Assembly (NCBI GenBank): GCA_028456385.1
Contig: JALNQF010000007.1
Span: forward strand, 496,001 to 560,000
Direction of reading: 5' to 3'
Origin: Ophiosphaerella korrae
Taxonomy: Eukaryota; Ascomycota; Dothideomycetes; Pleosporales; Phaeosphaeriaceae
DNA: 64,000 bases
The stretch's first letter is position 1. The number at the start of each line of letters is the position of its first letter. Below, in pieces: positions 43,301 through 55,237 of this stretch. The position numbers and the translations under genes are program-made. Under the pieces are notes generated by a model. That model was not told where the DNA came from. It saw nothing but the letters and a program-made list of their open reading frames with translations, and did not search any database.

Positions 43301-43837
43301 CGTCGCCAAAGAATATGTAATCAAGAAGCCGAGGGTTGTTTGCACTACGACAATGTGGGAATCGGGACGGAGAAGGATGTCTGTATTAGGGCCGTATGTT
43401 TTCACCGACTGTGTAGAACGCAAAACAGAAGCCAGGATGACTGTAGGCTATGCAAGGTATCAGCAAAACAACAACGACGCAAAGAGCAGCAGACATGCCT
43501 TTGTCTGCCATATAGTCAAGGTAGTCGCAGTGAGCGTGGCGAACATGTGCCCACTCCTAGTAACTCTAATAGTAATGATGTCGCCATGTATGTCGTCTTC
43601 TGCCAAATCATGCGAGGCAAGCGGTAGCGGTGGGTGCGCTTCATCCTTTTCGATATCTTTCCTATTCCCCTCCTTATCAACATCTTCTTTAACAGCTGCC
43701 TCATCCCCAGCTTGAGAGTGCAAGTTATGGTCTACCCCATCCTGTCCGAGTTCATCATTGGAGAGCCGCGTCTGCTCAGGGTTCGTGTGCTTAGTGGCCG
43801 CAAAGACAGAGGGCGAGGAGATGGGCCAATACGTCAT
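40301..43837 (-). CDS. RIC1: Ric1, subunit of the Ypt6/Rab6 GEF
   Basis: Ric1 with Rgp1 activates the Golgi GTPase Ypt6/Rab6 for retrograde transport. Exons 43837-43499, 43447-42029, 41972-41705, 41658-41171 and 41101-40301 give 1104 residues with all phases consistent. The start MTYWPISSPS matches the family's M-Y-W-P opening. The N-terminal half is a beta-propeller: YGPNTDILLRPDSHIVVVQT, then NVLAYSPDGYCLFAGYDHGW, SWYHVQIPP-like and VISNDGRYVAVAGKRGLAHY segments, and ECHDSHEIRIYSREVALDNN across an intron. The C-terminal RIC1 domain includes THLFLPAVLRYHLAQYNHPA, ALEILLHEVLDEEVD, SFLSSFPQYLEIVVQCTRKT and WRTLFSNLPPPEDLFEESLQ. The first intron (43498-43448) appears to use a GC donor (AAG/GCATGT), since this restores QTK-PTVILASVLRS. 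An alternative GT-AG choice in frame would give QTKAFILASVLRS. Confidence 0.94.
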
Positions 43838-45584
43838 GGCGCTCTACCGGCAATTGATACTGCATTTGCGCTGGCCATCTCACTGCGAGGTAGTGGACTC
43901 AATTGCGATGCTCATTCTGGCGGAGATGCGGCGGGATTTGCTACAGGGTCATCGTGGCTGTGTCGTGTTGGGGCGGTGAACAGGCGGGTGGGTTGGTCAC
44001 GTGCTTGTCAACAAAGGCGCAGCTGCTGTGGAGACGGTCCGAGCGTCCAGGCCTTGTCTATCGCTGTGGCTGGTGACCGCGATAAGAGAACAAGCAAGCT
44101 TTCTCCTGTGCTGATGCCTTAGGCAGTGTCTATCTAACATGTAACGTTGGAGGCGTGCGCCGAGATCCGCCCTCAGAAGATGTGCGGCACTTCGCGATTC
44201 AACCTTCTACAATAGGAAGGAATCAAAAACCCCATCGATTGTATCGCGCACTTGCGCACATATGCACATCGTACCCCTCTCAGCCAAGACCAGGTTCTAC
44301 GGAATCCGCCGGTAGTCGCCGCGATAAGTCTCACGAGATATCACCTTATTGAAAGGAACTTAATAGACAGCTAATCATAGAGTACCGTTTCTAGCATCTT
44401 TTGGAACTCGTTCAGTCATTTGACAAATTAGACCATCTTTCCATTCTCGCAGACCAACCACCAACGTGATCATGCTTTTCTTAGCTTCATTGGTTTCCAA
44501 GATATAGAATAATATCTTTTCTAGAAAAGACAAGTCCAGCACGCAGATCTGCACCACTATGCTATACAATCCAAAAGGATAATCGGCCATGGCCAAGGAT
44601 GAATACTCCGCGCAGAACATGATGTATTTACTGTTGTTGTCGTTGTCACAGCCTTGCAACAAGTCCACAGTGCCGGTGAAGCAGTTCTTCTGGAACGCTG
44701 AAAACCCTGCATAATACTATTGAAATACCATGGGTCGCACAATTGGCGATACCCTACCATAAATACTCATCGCCACTACCACTCGCCCGCAGGGGTTGCC
44801 ATGCTGAATCCACGTTTTCAGAGCGTACATTAACCAACTACAGCTTCTCATTAGATGTCGAGGCATTCACACATCTAACAAATCTAGTGCAGCTCATCGC
44901 TCCTGCTAGTTTTTGGTCATAGGGCAACGAGTCTTGACGGTACAATGTCTGCACAACTCAGACCTTCATCTTCACCCCAAGATGTATAGTGACATAGTAG
45001 CCATAATCATCTCGTTTACTTTGTTCCATTTCCCTCTTTGTTCTGCGATTCGTTTGATTGATCCACATACATAGTGCTGCTGCTGCCTCACAACGTCAAA
45101 CGCACTGGCTCTAGCCCGACCTAGGTCCCCCTCTTGGCAGCACGACCGTCACAGAGACAGGTAGCTCCCCCCTCCCTCTGACCCGTGCACTCACTCATAC
45201 CTCTTCACCTTGAATTAGTGTTACGGCATGGCGATGTCGCCGTCCTGTCACTCCTATTCACCTCACCTTTCACAATATACGTCATATCATTGTGAATCCT
45301 ATTGTTTATAGTAGCTATTGTTAATCCTATTTTACAACGTTACCACTCTCCACACCTTTCCTATTCCGTCTATATAAGCTTTTTTTTGCTTAACTTTCCC
45401 AAGCAAGCAAAAACTATCGACCACAAGGCGTGCCAAGGGTATATACCACACCGACTTAGATCTACATATACTTACCTCTCATTAGTGCACTACCGTATCT
45501 TTCAACTTCTTCTCGACTACCAAAGTCTCACATACTCTTTCAAAACTTGCGAACACTAATTCTGTAGCCGGCCTACCCAACATC
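43838..45584. other. 1.7-kb region between RIC1 and the AA11 LPMO
   Basis: Divergent promoters of the two genes. A minus-strand open segment at about 44480-44710 encodes FQKNCFTGTVDLLQGCDNDN followed by NSKYIMFCAEYSSLA, which looks faintly like an exon of a Cys-containing secreted protein, but I find no start codon or convincing splice partner. A TATA-like box for the LPMO gene is listed separately. Confidence 0.45.
45371..45378 (+). promoter_or_regulatory. TATA box of the AA11 LPMO gene
   Basis: TATATAAG, 214 bp upstream of the ATG at 45585, in a pyrimidine-rich promoter typical of regulated fungal secretome genes. Confidence 0.55.
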
Positions 45585-46805
45585 ATGCTCACAACATCTA
45601 TTCTGACCGCCTTGCTGGCGGCGGCACCTATATCCACTAATGCCCACATGTTCATGAGGAGCCCAGTCCCCTTTGGTAACCCCGACAACGGTCCCCTCTC
45701 AGGCTCGGGAAGCAACTTCCCCTGCAAAGGCGTACCCTACACTAGTACGGCAAAGAACGAATGGCCCGTTGGTTCGAAGCAGAGGATCGTTTTGGAAGGC
45801 ACTGCCGTCCATGGCGGAGGATCTTGTCAGGTTTCCATTACCCTTGACAAGGCACCCTCCAAGTCGTCCAAGTGGAAGGTTATCCACTCGGTTCACGGCG
45901 GCTGCCCTCAGCCTCCCAAGGCAGGGGGCAACTATGCTGAAGGTCAGGCTACCGGGCCGCTCGGCTTTGACTTTACTATTCCCTCAGATGTTCCCAACGG
46001 CGTCTGGATTATGGCCTGGACGTGGTTCAACAAGATCGGGCAGCGTGAAATGTACATGGTCTGCGCGCCTGTCACCATCACTGGTGGAGCCACCGACCAA
46101 GCAGCATTTGACGCACTTCCCGACATGGCCGTTGCAAACATTGCTGGTCAAGGTACATGCACCACCACAGAGGGCAATGACTACATCTTCCCAAACCCAG
46201 GCAAATATGTCACCAAAGATGAAGAGGGACCAGGCCCGTTCGTTCCGTTATGTAAAGGTGGTGCTGGTGGTGCTGCGCCAGCTCCTGGCGGTGCTCCTGC
46301 TGCTCCTGCAAACCCAGGTGCCCCTTCACAGGCTCCTCCTGCCAACCCAGGAGTCCCAGCCGCGCCTTCAAAGACACCTACTAGCCCAGCCCCCGACAAC
46401 AAACTTACCTCGACGCTGAGGACAGTCTACACCGTCACCGCTCCATCTGGCCCTGTACCAAGTGCTGCTCCCTCCCAGTCCCCTCCTGCCGCTTCTCAAG
46501 CCCCAGCAGCACCACCTCCAGCTCCTGCTGCTCCAAGCGCACCCCAAGCACCCGCTTCCCCAGGCACACCCGCTGTTCCCCCTGAGGCTTCTGCCGCCCC
46601 AGTCCCCGCACCCGGCGGCGCAACGGCAGGTCAAACCTGCCCCACGGATGGCGCCATCGTGTGCAGTAGCGACGGCACGCAATTCGGCATCTGCAACTTT
46701 GGCAAAGCCTTCATGCAGGCCGTTGCAGGCGGGACCACGTGCCGCGACGGCAAGGTCGCCAAGCGCAGTCAATTCGTCACTCGCATCAGGCCTATCTACG
46801 TTTGA
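45585..46805 (+). CDS. AA11 lytic polysaccharide monooxygenase with Pro/Ala linker and C-terminal module
   Basis: A secreted copper enzyme that oxidatively cleaves chitin in the family's characterised members. It is a single exon of 406 residues. A 20-residue signal peptide ends at STNA, leaving His21 (HMFMRSPVPF) as the N-terminal histidine of the copper brace; the second histidine is His76 in AVHGGGSCQV. Further AA11 marks are WKVIHSVHGGCP, WIMAWTWFNKIGQREMYMVC and APVTITGG. After the catalytic domain (to about residue 220) comes a Pro/Ala/Ser-rich linker of about 120 residues. The C-terminal Cys-containing module follows (CPTDGAIVCSSDGTQFGICN, then FGKAFMQAVAGGTTC), of the kind attached to other AA11 enzymes as a putative chitin-binding X278-type domain. 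The protein ends RIRPIYV. Inducible expression during chitin turnover is inferred from the family. Confidence 0.93.
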   Translation: MLTTSILTALLAAAPISTNAHMFMRSPVPFGNPDNGPLSGSGSNFPCKGVPYTSTAKNEWPVGSKQRIVLEGTAVHGGGSCQVSITLDKAPSKSSKWKVIHSVHGGCPQPPKAGGNYAEGQATGPLGFDFTIPSDVPNGVWIMAWTWFNKIGQREMYMVCAPVTITGGATDQAAFDALPDMAVANIAGQGTCTTTEGNDYIFPNPGKYVTKDEEGPGPFVPLCKGGAGGAAPAPGGAPAAPANPGAPSQAPPANPGVPAAPSKTPTSPAPDNKLTSTLRTVYTVTAPSGPVPSAAPSQSPPAASQAPAAPPPAPAAPSAPQAPASPGTPAVPPEASAAPVPAPGGATAGQTCPTDGAIVCSSDGTQFGICNFGKAFMQAVAGGTTCRDGKVAKRSQFVTRIRPIYV

Positions 46806-48028
46806 ATTAGTTATCGGGTCTAGGGATATGTCGATATGGATGAGTAGACAGGGCAGCGTGGCATGTTTCGACTACTTGATGTAGAGAGTAGCATGGCATT
46901 CACCGGTTGAGTTGGACTCTCGGCGGATATTGTATATACTTACTTGCTTGAATGAATGAATGATTTTATGAAAATGATGGGTTAGAGGTGGAGTGTGACT
47001 CAAAGTTAATGAAGTGTGACTATGTTGCGTGGTTATCCAGTGTGAAGTTTAAATTTCTTGTTTCATTGTAGTGACGTTGCAAGGAATGATGGGCACACCA
47101 TCCATGTCTTCGAGCAAGTCGGTTGTGATTGGGCAAGAGAGAGTACTTCCAAGTCTATGGCATGTTACCCGATGAAGTGAAGTCCGTCCATGACGACGCG
47201 GGTGCAACAACCGACCGACTACCGAAATTGATCTTCACTCAAACCCCCACCAAACCGCGCCAGCAAGCATGCCCAACGCCGGATCGGGCGTTGTCATAAA
47301 TTCGCTCCCCCACACGAGCAAACCTTGGCTGCCAGGCCCGTCCTAGAGAACAGGCTACATGTCGTGCCGAAAACTTCCGAACGCTATATTTCTTCATCCT
47401 TCTATCAAAACGTGGCGTTTGTTCCGTCCACAGCGAGTAGCGTGCATACAGTTATGCAAAGCGTCGCTTAGAGCCTGGAAATGCATGGCGACTCCTAGCG
47501 AGAGATAACAAGTCGTCGCACTACATGGCAGAAGTCCCACCGGTAGATAAGTGCCATTGGGTGCCCGATGTTCGGGAAACCTATCTTCGACAAACTGCCA
47601 CCTCACGCATAGCATGAACTGTGACATACTCACCGCCTGTTTTTTTCGCTTCTCTTATTGACCGACATGTTCTGATAGGGGATGTAGCGCATTAGTGGGG
47701 TAGGTGCTGGTCGAATCGCATGCTTTGGCGGGGTAGTGTTGAGCGCACTGGAAGGCTGATTGTAACATTATTCCGGAGATGATGCACAGCGGGCTTGGAA
47801 TTGAGGGCTGTGACTTGTTTCTTCGTTTCAGTTTTGTGTTCGTAACTTCTAAACTTACTTCTGTTAATTTCGTTATCGACATAAGAGCGAGCTTCATGAA
47901 TCCTAAAGTGCGCTTTCGACGCCGTGATAAGATTCGACTAACTTAGAACAGACCTTCACTTTAAAGCGGCTCCTTCGATTTGAGTGGTTATATACGTGTG
48001 AGGAATCGCATCCAGGGCAAGAGAAGGC
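46806..48028. other. Intergenic region, no gene seen
   Basis: 3' flank of the LPMO and promoter of the hydroxyacid dehydrogenase. Short open frames on the minus strand (47394-47633, 47655-47897) have no recognisable motifs. Confidence 0.5.
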
Positions 48029-49724
48029 ATGAGACCCAAAGTCTTACTACTAGGCCGCATTGCACAGTAAGTGTTTCTGGGCCAGCGCTGTCTTGGGCGT
48101 CTGAATCCCTTGTTCTTTCAAATTCAACAATGTGGTGTCTTCGGATAGCTCAAGGTTGATCCTGCCACTAGCTGATCAAGTCGCTGACCAACAGTGCCAC
48201 AAATTCATGGAAGTCGCTATCCTCTCTCGCCGAATTGGTCGAGTCGCGAGCCCGAAACCGCGCCGAGTTCACCGAAGAATGTAGCAAAGGAGAATTCGAA
48301 AATTTACTGGTAATATATCGGACCTTTGAGAGTGTTGATATAACGGGGCGATTCGATGAGGAAATGATCAGTTCGCTACCAGCGAGTGTGAAGTTTATCT
48401 GTCACAATGGTATGACCAAATTTATTACCCCTTTCTGTTCCTGCTGGATTCGGTCGCTGTAGACGGCTAAATAGAACCGCAACCATAGTACATCTTGAGT
48501 CGAACGAGTTAGCCTGCTTACCTATGACAATCCAGGTGCTGGATACGATCAAGTTGACGTTCATGCTTGCTCAAAACGAGGTATTAGGTTATCTAACACA
48601 CCGGATATCGTCAGCGATTCGACCGCCGACACGGCTATGTTTCTTATACTTGGAGCAATTCGGCGATTGAACATGCCCATTACGACGCTTCGAGAAGGAA
48701 AATGGCGTGGGTATCAACAGCCCCCTCTTGGTCATAACCCCCGAGATAAGACCCTTGGTATCCTAGGCATGGGTGGAATCGGGCAAAATCTGAGCAAAAA
48801 AGCTGAGGCTTTTGGGATGCGGATCATCTACCACAACCGTTCACGACTCAGTAAAGAGAAAGCTGGAGCCGCAGAATACGTGACATTTGAGGACCTGCTG
48901 GAACAAAGCGACGTCGTGAGCGTTAATCTTCCCCTGAATGTGAGTGATGATTGTCACATGAACTAGATGCCGTGTTCACAATCGCCTAAACGCGTTCGTA
49001 GTTCAATCTTAGAGTGTTCTAAAGCTGACGTAAGAGAAGGCAGAAACACGGCATATGGTTTCTACGCACGAGTTCAGCCAGATGAAAGACGGCGTCGTGA
49101 TCGTGAACACTGCGCGAGGCGCCGTCATAGATGAAGGAGCCCTTGTCAAAGCATTAGATAACGGCAAAGTTGCATCCGCTGGATTAGATGTCTATGAAGA
49201 TGAGCCTAACATCCATTCGGGCCTGGTATCAAATCCGCACGTGCTGCTGCTGCCGCATATGGGCACATGGACTGTAGAGGTGAGTTACAAGAATCTACTC
49301 CTTGCTCCGTGGCGTTGATTTCCCCCGTTTCTCGACAACGTTCGAGTCGAGGCTGCAGTGCATGCACTACAGTTCGCCGTGTGGTGCAAAACGTCAGAGA
49401 CGTGGTATCCATTACGGTAGGGTTGCAATACATTTCGTAGCGCGTATAGCATCAACATATTGTGTGGGAACACGGATGCGTGGTGAAGGCCTCGGAAGTT
49501 GTTCAGCTAGACTAGCAGGTCGCACCTTCCTCATCGCATTTCCTGGCGTCTCTCGTTTGTTTCGCCTGCTTCCAACAGGAAGGAGCCACTAAGAAGTTCA
49601 GATGAGCTGACTACGTGAGCAGACGCAAGCGGCCATGGAGGAGAAGACCATCTCCAACGTACGATCAGCACTTGAGACTGGGGCGTTGAGGAATACTGTG
49701 CCAGAGCAGGCTGGCTTGTGCTGA
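48029..49724 (+). CDS. D-2-hydroxyacid dehydrogenase (glyoxylate reductase Gor1-like), five exons
   Basis: An NAD(P)H-dependent D-2-hydroxyacid dehydrogenase that probably reduces glyoxylate or hydroxypyruvate. Exons 48029-48066, 48195-48409, 48536-48939, 49040-49279 and 49623-49724 give 332 residues with matching phases. The start MRPKVLLLGRIAH is typical of the family. Motifs are IYRTFESVDITGRFDEEMIS, KFICHNGAGYDQVDVHACSK, the nucleotide-binding GILGMGGIGQNLSKKAEAFG, and the catalytic Arg in NTARG, Glu in YEDEP and His in LLPHMGT. The last exon (TQAAMEEKTISNVRSALETG) restores the usual C-terminal helix. It is separated by a 342-bp intron, much longer than the others. The final LCx end replaces any longer tail. 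Substrate assignment is by family only. Confidence 0.9.
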
Positions 49725-52700
49725 ATGCTTGGAAGATGGTGCTGAAGAGAGCAGGCAGAGGCGCTGATCGGTAGCCACTTGAGCTAATGCCCAGCATTTA
49801 TAAACTGTAGACTAGATGGGCTTGTGAAAATAAGGCATTCCTCCTGTACGTCTGGAGTTTAGTTTAGATTGCTCACTTGGCCATAGTATGAGTGCTCATG
49901 TGTGCTTCAGAAAGCGACCAAGGGCACTTACAGTCCCGAACTGCAAACCCAGTGCAGAATTATAGCAGCGCTGTCCTATATGACCACCTGTTTGAGCAAA
50001 GCAAGGCATCCTACCCAGGAATGAAACCGAGACGATGGTGTGGGAGCTGGTCAAGGTGGTCGGCAATCTACAGCAAGCGAAGGTACGGCAAGGCTAGCCG
50101 TCTTGCTGCACCCCTTTTCTGCGCATGCCCCTCACATGTGAATTGGGAGTGCGTGGGAAGGATGACTGTATCGCAGGCCACATGAGTTGTGAGTCGCGGC
50201 GCGTCTCGTCCTGTTGACTTTACCGCAAGCGGCAAGTGCAAGGCACAAAGGAAAATAACGGCAGTGACATGCCAATCACAGAATAGAGATAATCTCGAGT
50301 GCGAGCTTCTTCCTTGTGTGCATCCACTTGTGTCACCGCCTCTGCTGTCCGCTTTGAAAAGACATGTCCTAAACAGGATATGGCAGGCAGAAACCAGAGA
50401 CAAAAAGGGTGCATGCGGCTGAAGTAGTTGGCGACGTATATGCGAAACATTCGCTTCCCGATAGAACCGCCGGAACGGAAATGGAAGGACACGTCAACCC
50501 TGATGGTTGTGACGCTGTTCCTGAGCTGGGGGCGGCAGGATGCGCATGTCGCTCGGTTGGCGCTTCTACACGGTTCGAAGAATCTTCCATACGTTGGCTT
50601 GCTGGGGCATCCTTGAACTTCGCTTTGCACCGGTCGTCCTATCATCATTAAGCGAGGAATCTCAAATGGACCTCACCTCGAGGATGCCGAGTGCAGTTCT
50701 GCAATTGTGGGCCGGAAGTCGGCAGCAGGACGATTGAGCAGTCGATGTTAGGTCAGGGTGACTTGTCCACGGTGACACGAACCGGATCGACATGCACCTT
50801 GGACTCAGCCCTGCTTCCAGGGTCTGCACTCGTGCGACTCATCACTAGCAGCCCATTCATCGTGCACCATACAGATGTGTATTGGAGGCCGGCCAACACG
50901 CCATCAGATCAATCTGGCTGGCAACAGCATGTGCTACATTGGACAGACAATATACGACAACAGCGTGACTAGAGGCTTTCCAGTCCTGTCTGGTCATTGG
51001 GACGAGGCCAAAGTGGTCGAAGGCAGTCACAGCACACGACCGAAACCCAGCATCGGGGTCATTATCACAAACATGGCGGGTGTCGACTTCCGCATGAGCG
51101 GGCTTCTGCCTAATGATGTTGCTACACGCAGTGGTTGCACTCGATGTCGGTCAGACAATGGCAGTAGCGGCGGTACGCGGTGATTTAACCGTTGATAGGT
51201 TTCAGTAGCACAAAGCCCGTCGCCGGCACTCAGGCTGAGTCTGGTAGCAACAAGGGAGCAACGGCGTTGGGACGGAGCAAGTGTTGCTCATATGCAGCGC
51301 TGTGGTGGCTGGGAGCTGAGGCTGCACTTGATATCGGCGCTGACGGGTAAATAGGAAGGGAAATGAGAGTGCACCACGGAGATTTACATCGCGCCTTGTC
51401 AGCATGCTCTCTGATATGACAGTACGCGTCGTTTGGCGAGGGCAAGGGAAACCGGGCCGGGCGTTGCAGCAAAAGTTTGGTCGATGCGCGTGTGCCCAAT
51501 CATCCAAAGCAGCGATGAGGTCATGATGGCAGCGGGCGCAATGCTTGAGGGTGCGGCGCACGTTATCCAAGCTGGGCGTCTGGAACGATCTGCGCGCTAT
51601 CCGCGAAGCGAGACGGCCCAGCGCCAGCGAGGGAGCAGCAGGGAGCAGCAGGCAGGGAGTTGTGACTTGGATGATTTCACGGCCAGGACCAAAGGAGGGC
51701 GCGCAAAGCGTTAGGGAAGACAGGCTGTGGCCAGGGTTGGACTGCAGCAATCAGCCTTAATCAAATCTGCCTGGCCGCGACGCAAAGGGAGCACAACACG
51801 TCCAGAGCCGGGCGCGCCTTGCTGCATGGACTGTGCTACATGGCGAACCAGTGCAGCGCGTCCACCAGCGACGGGACGAGAGGGAGGGAGGGAGGGTGCA
51901 TGACAGTTTGGCCGGCAAAGACAGGCAGGCAATAGCACCAGGCAGGCTATTAGGTACTGCGTGGGAGGGGAGGGGAGGGGAGGGAGCGCCGCATCGACGC
52001 TGATTGCAGGAAGAACCGGGGGCGGAGGACATGCGAAGGCTCACGTGACAGGGGCAGGCCCTAGTTTCTCTCTTTCTCTTTTGCAGTTCCGCAGCGCCAT
52101 TCGCCATTCGCGCTGCTAGTCGTTCACGCTCGCCGCTCACCATTCACCATTCACTGCACCTGTCCACCCCCCTCCAGACGCCTGCGTTGGCGGAGATTCC
52201 GTGCGCCCAGCCAGCATCTGCCAGCCAGCACCCAGCACCCAGCACCCAGCATCCAGCTCCCGAGCTTGCTAAGCGCAACAGCGGGACGAGCAGAACCGGG
52301 GGCTATTCAAGCGAGCCAACACTAGTCGAGGTGAGCACAGCGCAGGCAGGTTAGCGATGCCCTGCCCTCCCCCAGTCCCAGCACCGTTCACCGTCAGTGT
52401 CGTCCATCGCGCGGCGCACTGCCACGTCCAGGACCTGCTCAAGGCGGCTAGCAGCTGCTATCTTGCCATGCCCATGTCTGGCCCGCATTCTTGACGTGTT
52501 TTTCGAGAGGCACGGCGCTGCACGGCGCTCGCGGCCTGCACCTCCTCTGCGTCTGCTTCGGTCCTTATTCTTATTGCTTGTTGCCATTCACGCCATTCAC
52601 GCCATTTTCTTCCTGCCCTGCCTCAGCCTAGTACCTCCTAGTAACCACCTACATTCCCAGCACTGACTTGCAGCCGTGCAGCACACGGAGCCCATCCCCT

Positions 52701-52887
52701 GCCGCTAGCTCCGCCAACACGCCTCGGCCGCTCGCCAACTGTGCATCCCTACCCCGTCCCTCTCCATCGCTGCTTCTTCTAGCGAGATACCTACATACTA
52801 CCGTCGCCTACCCGAGCCCGTCGTCGACAATTCCCAATTCTTCCTGCCAGCCTGCGCTGCGCCTGGGCGGCCTCATAGTGTTGGCCC
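49725..52887. other. 3.2-kb region upstream of the Zn2Cys6 gene, no gene supported
   Basis: The part from about 51.9 to 52.9 kb is pyrimidine-rich with short CCAGCAC repeats (about 52208-52256) and a GGGAGG run (about 51961-51985), which suits a long leader and promoter of the factor at 52888. From 49.7 to 51.9 kb open frames occur on both strands without motifs or plausible splice structure. Confidence 0.5.
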
Positions 52888-55237
52888 ATGTCACACGAAT
52901 TTACTACCCAGATCCATTCTGGGCCATATTCGCCCGCCCCATCCCACTTTTCGCAATCCAGCATGGCGGATCCGAACGTCCAGCAGTTAACTAGACAGCA
53001 GCAGCCGGCTGCCTATCCTTCACCACACTCTTATCCCTCGCCTTCCATGCAGCCCACCTACACCTATCCGCCACCCCAAGGCCAGCAGAGTAATGAACCC
53101 TACCGAGCATCTCCACAGGGCACCAACGTGTCGCTGCCGCCGCTCAACCTGCCGCCAATACGCCTGCAAGACGGACAGCAACCGCCACCACCGCAACCTC
53201 AGCAGCCCCAGCAGTCCATGACCTCTTCGTTGCCACCCCCGCCGCACGGCATGCCGCAGTACTATTCTCACCAGGCGCATCCGCATCAGCACCCCCAGCC
53301 TGGCCAGCCCATGATGGCCAACATGGGCCCTGCTCAGTTCAACAGCGCGATGCGATACCAATTGCCGCCCCAGCATGGCGATCAGCGAGTCTTGTCCGGT
53401 GGTCGCCACAAGAAGGAGATCAAACGCCGCACCAAGACCGGGTGCTTGACGTGTCGCAAACGGAGAATAAAGGTGAGCGCATCGTCCATCTCTAGTTTTA
53501 ACTCTGTAAACCTGTGCTGTGCACCTTGTCCAGCTTCATCGGTTGATTGGTCGACGCGACGCGTTGCGCTCCCGTGGTCAGAAATAACCGAGCCACCATT
53601 GAAGCGAGCGACCCAAGACCTGCCAATCTTTATAATAACCTCACATGTTGACCTTACACATGCGCTAACACACCCCTCTCCAGTGCGACGAAGCCCATCC
53701 CATGTGCAGAAATTGTCAAAAGAGCAAACGCGAATGTCTAGGCTACGACCCCATTTTCAAACAGCAACCCGGCCCAGCACAGATACAGCCCGCTCCCAAT
53801 TCTGCCCCAGTACCGCATTCAACCGCCCCGTCGCCTGCCCCCGCGCCGCCCGCTTCTTCCACATACAGCCAGAGCCCTGTGCCCCAAGGGTACGCTCCAG
53901 CCTCGTCCTCAGGATACGCTCCTGCTGCATCCGCAACCAGCGGAGCCCATGCGCCAGAGAACTTCAATGCCATTGACCCTGCTTTAGCTGCTCCGCCTGG
54001 ACAAGGAATGCACTCTGGCCAACCGTCCTACAACGGTCTGCATAATATGGACCCTGCGATAAGGGGACCGCCAGGCGCAAACCCATATACACCAGCACTC
54101 GAGCCAGTCAGAGGTTAGTACCGATCATTGTTGCCTGGCAGAGGGCACCAAACACTTTGGATGGCCATTGAGTGGATAGTGCCAACGCTTCACTTCAATA
54201 TGCTAGTTCCTCTCTAAGATATCGGTGGCCATATTGACCCCATCTCTTGAGTAGGCCACGGTTTGTTGTAGCCGGATGCCTCGTCATTGTCTAACCAAAG
54301 TGTTTGGGACTCTCTGCCTAATCTTGCCAATAATGTTTGCCTAGTCACATGCGCTAATCGTCAACTAGGGAAAGCATTGACCATGGCTGACATATTCGGT
54401 ATCTGTAACCATAGCCCACCAGAGGTCCCTACTAGACTCACACCCATACCCCGTGAAGTAAACGAAGATTTCACAAAGATATTCGCCAACGACTACTGCC
54501 AAGGGCTTGATGTTATGTTACAGACAACCTGGTTCACCACAAACGATAATGCGCTGAACAGGGTTTTCTCCGACCGTGCGTTGCATGAGGAAGCCGCCTA
54601 TTTTACTGAGTGTATGAGAACAAAATCACACACAGGTGACATGGCAGGTGTCTTTAGCCAAGAGGCTCGTCTCATCTGGCACTTGTTAGGAACCTGCAAA
54701 CACCCATCACCTTCTACCAACGGCATGCACGCATCTACGCACCCCGCTGACAACGACGATTTGACTTTAAGAGAAGCACGAGCACGATTTGACGTCCTAG
54801 AATGTCTTCTTACGAATCAGAATCTGTCACCAAATCCGCTACGCCAGTTATCGTACCCTGCTGATCTTCCAGACACCAAGAAGTCCGAAATAGACTTTTG
54901 GTTGCATCTCGGCGATTTCGTTCAGTACTCTGGCGCTGAAAATGCGCCTCAAGGTGCCACCGACTACGCACTCGGCATTATGCGTAGCGTATTGCAGGTC
55001 CAGGAGGTCCGCGATGCTATCTATTCCATTGCGATTGCGCGCCACTGTGGCAGTCGAACAGCAGGATTCCCCAACGCATTACCGCCAGTTGTCAATCAGG
55101 CTGATGACAGCGACCTGAATAAGCTTGTTGTTGCTATGTCTTTCATCAGCCATGAGAGCCGACAGGGCTCGCAGCAAGTTCTCGCTCGCATCTGTGACAT
55201 GGCAATGCTGTCCTGGGCAGTAGCAAGATCGCCCTGA
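52888..55237 (+). CDS. Zn2Cys6 transcription factor with Q/P-rich N-terminus
   Basis: A fungal binuclear zinc-cluster regulator. Exons 52888-53472, 53684-54113 and 54369-55237 give 627 residues. Introns of 211 and 255 bp are longer than most in the window. The N-terminal 170 residues are Gln/Pro/His-rich. The zinc cluster (about 184-211) is complete as C-x2-C-x6-C-x6-C-x2-C-x6-C, with TGCLTCRKRRIK at the end of exon 1 and CDEAHPMCRNC at the start of exon 2; the intron falls exactly between Lys and the third Cys. A basic KEIKRRTK stretch precedes it. A Pro/Ala/Gln-rich linker leads to a C-terminal helical domain (ADIFGICNHSPPEV, IFANDYCQGLDVMLQTTWFT, FWLHLGDFVQYSG). Target genes cannot be inferred; no pathway cluster is adjacent. 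Confidence 0.88.

Noticed and set aside
44375..44668. Minus-strand frame with KNCFTGTVDLLQGC as a secreted Cys-rich effector
   Set aside because: No start codon, signal peptide or convincing splice partner could be placed, and the latter half reads like non-coding sequence.
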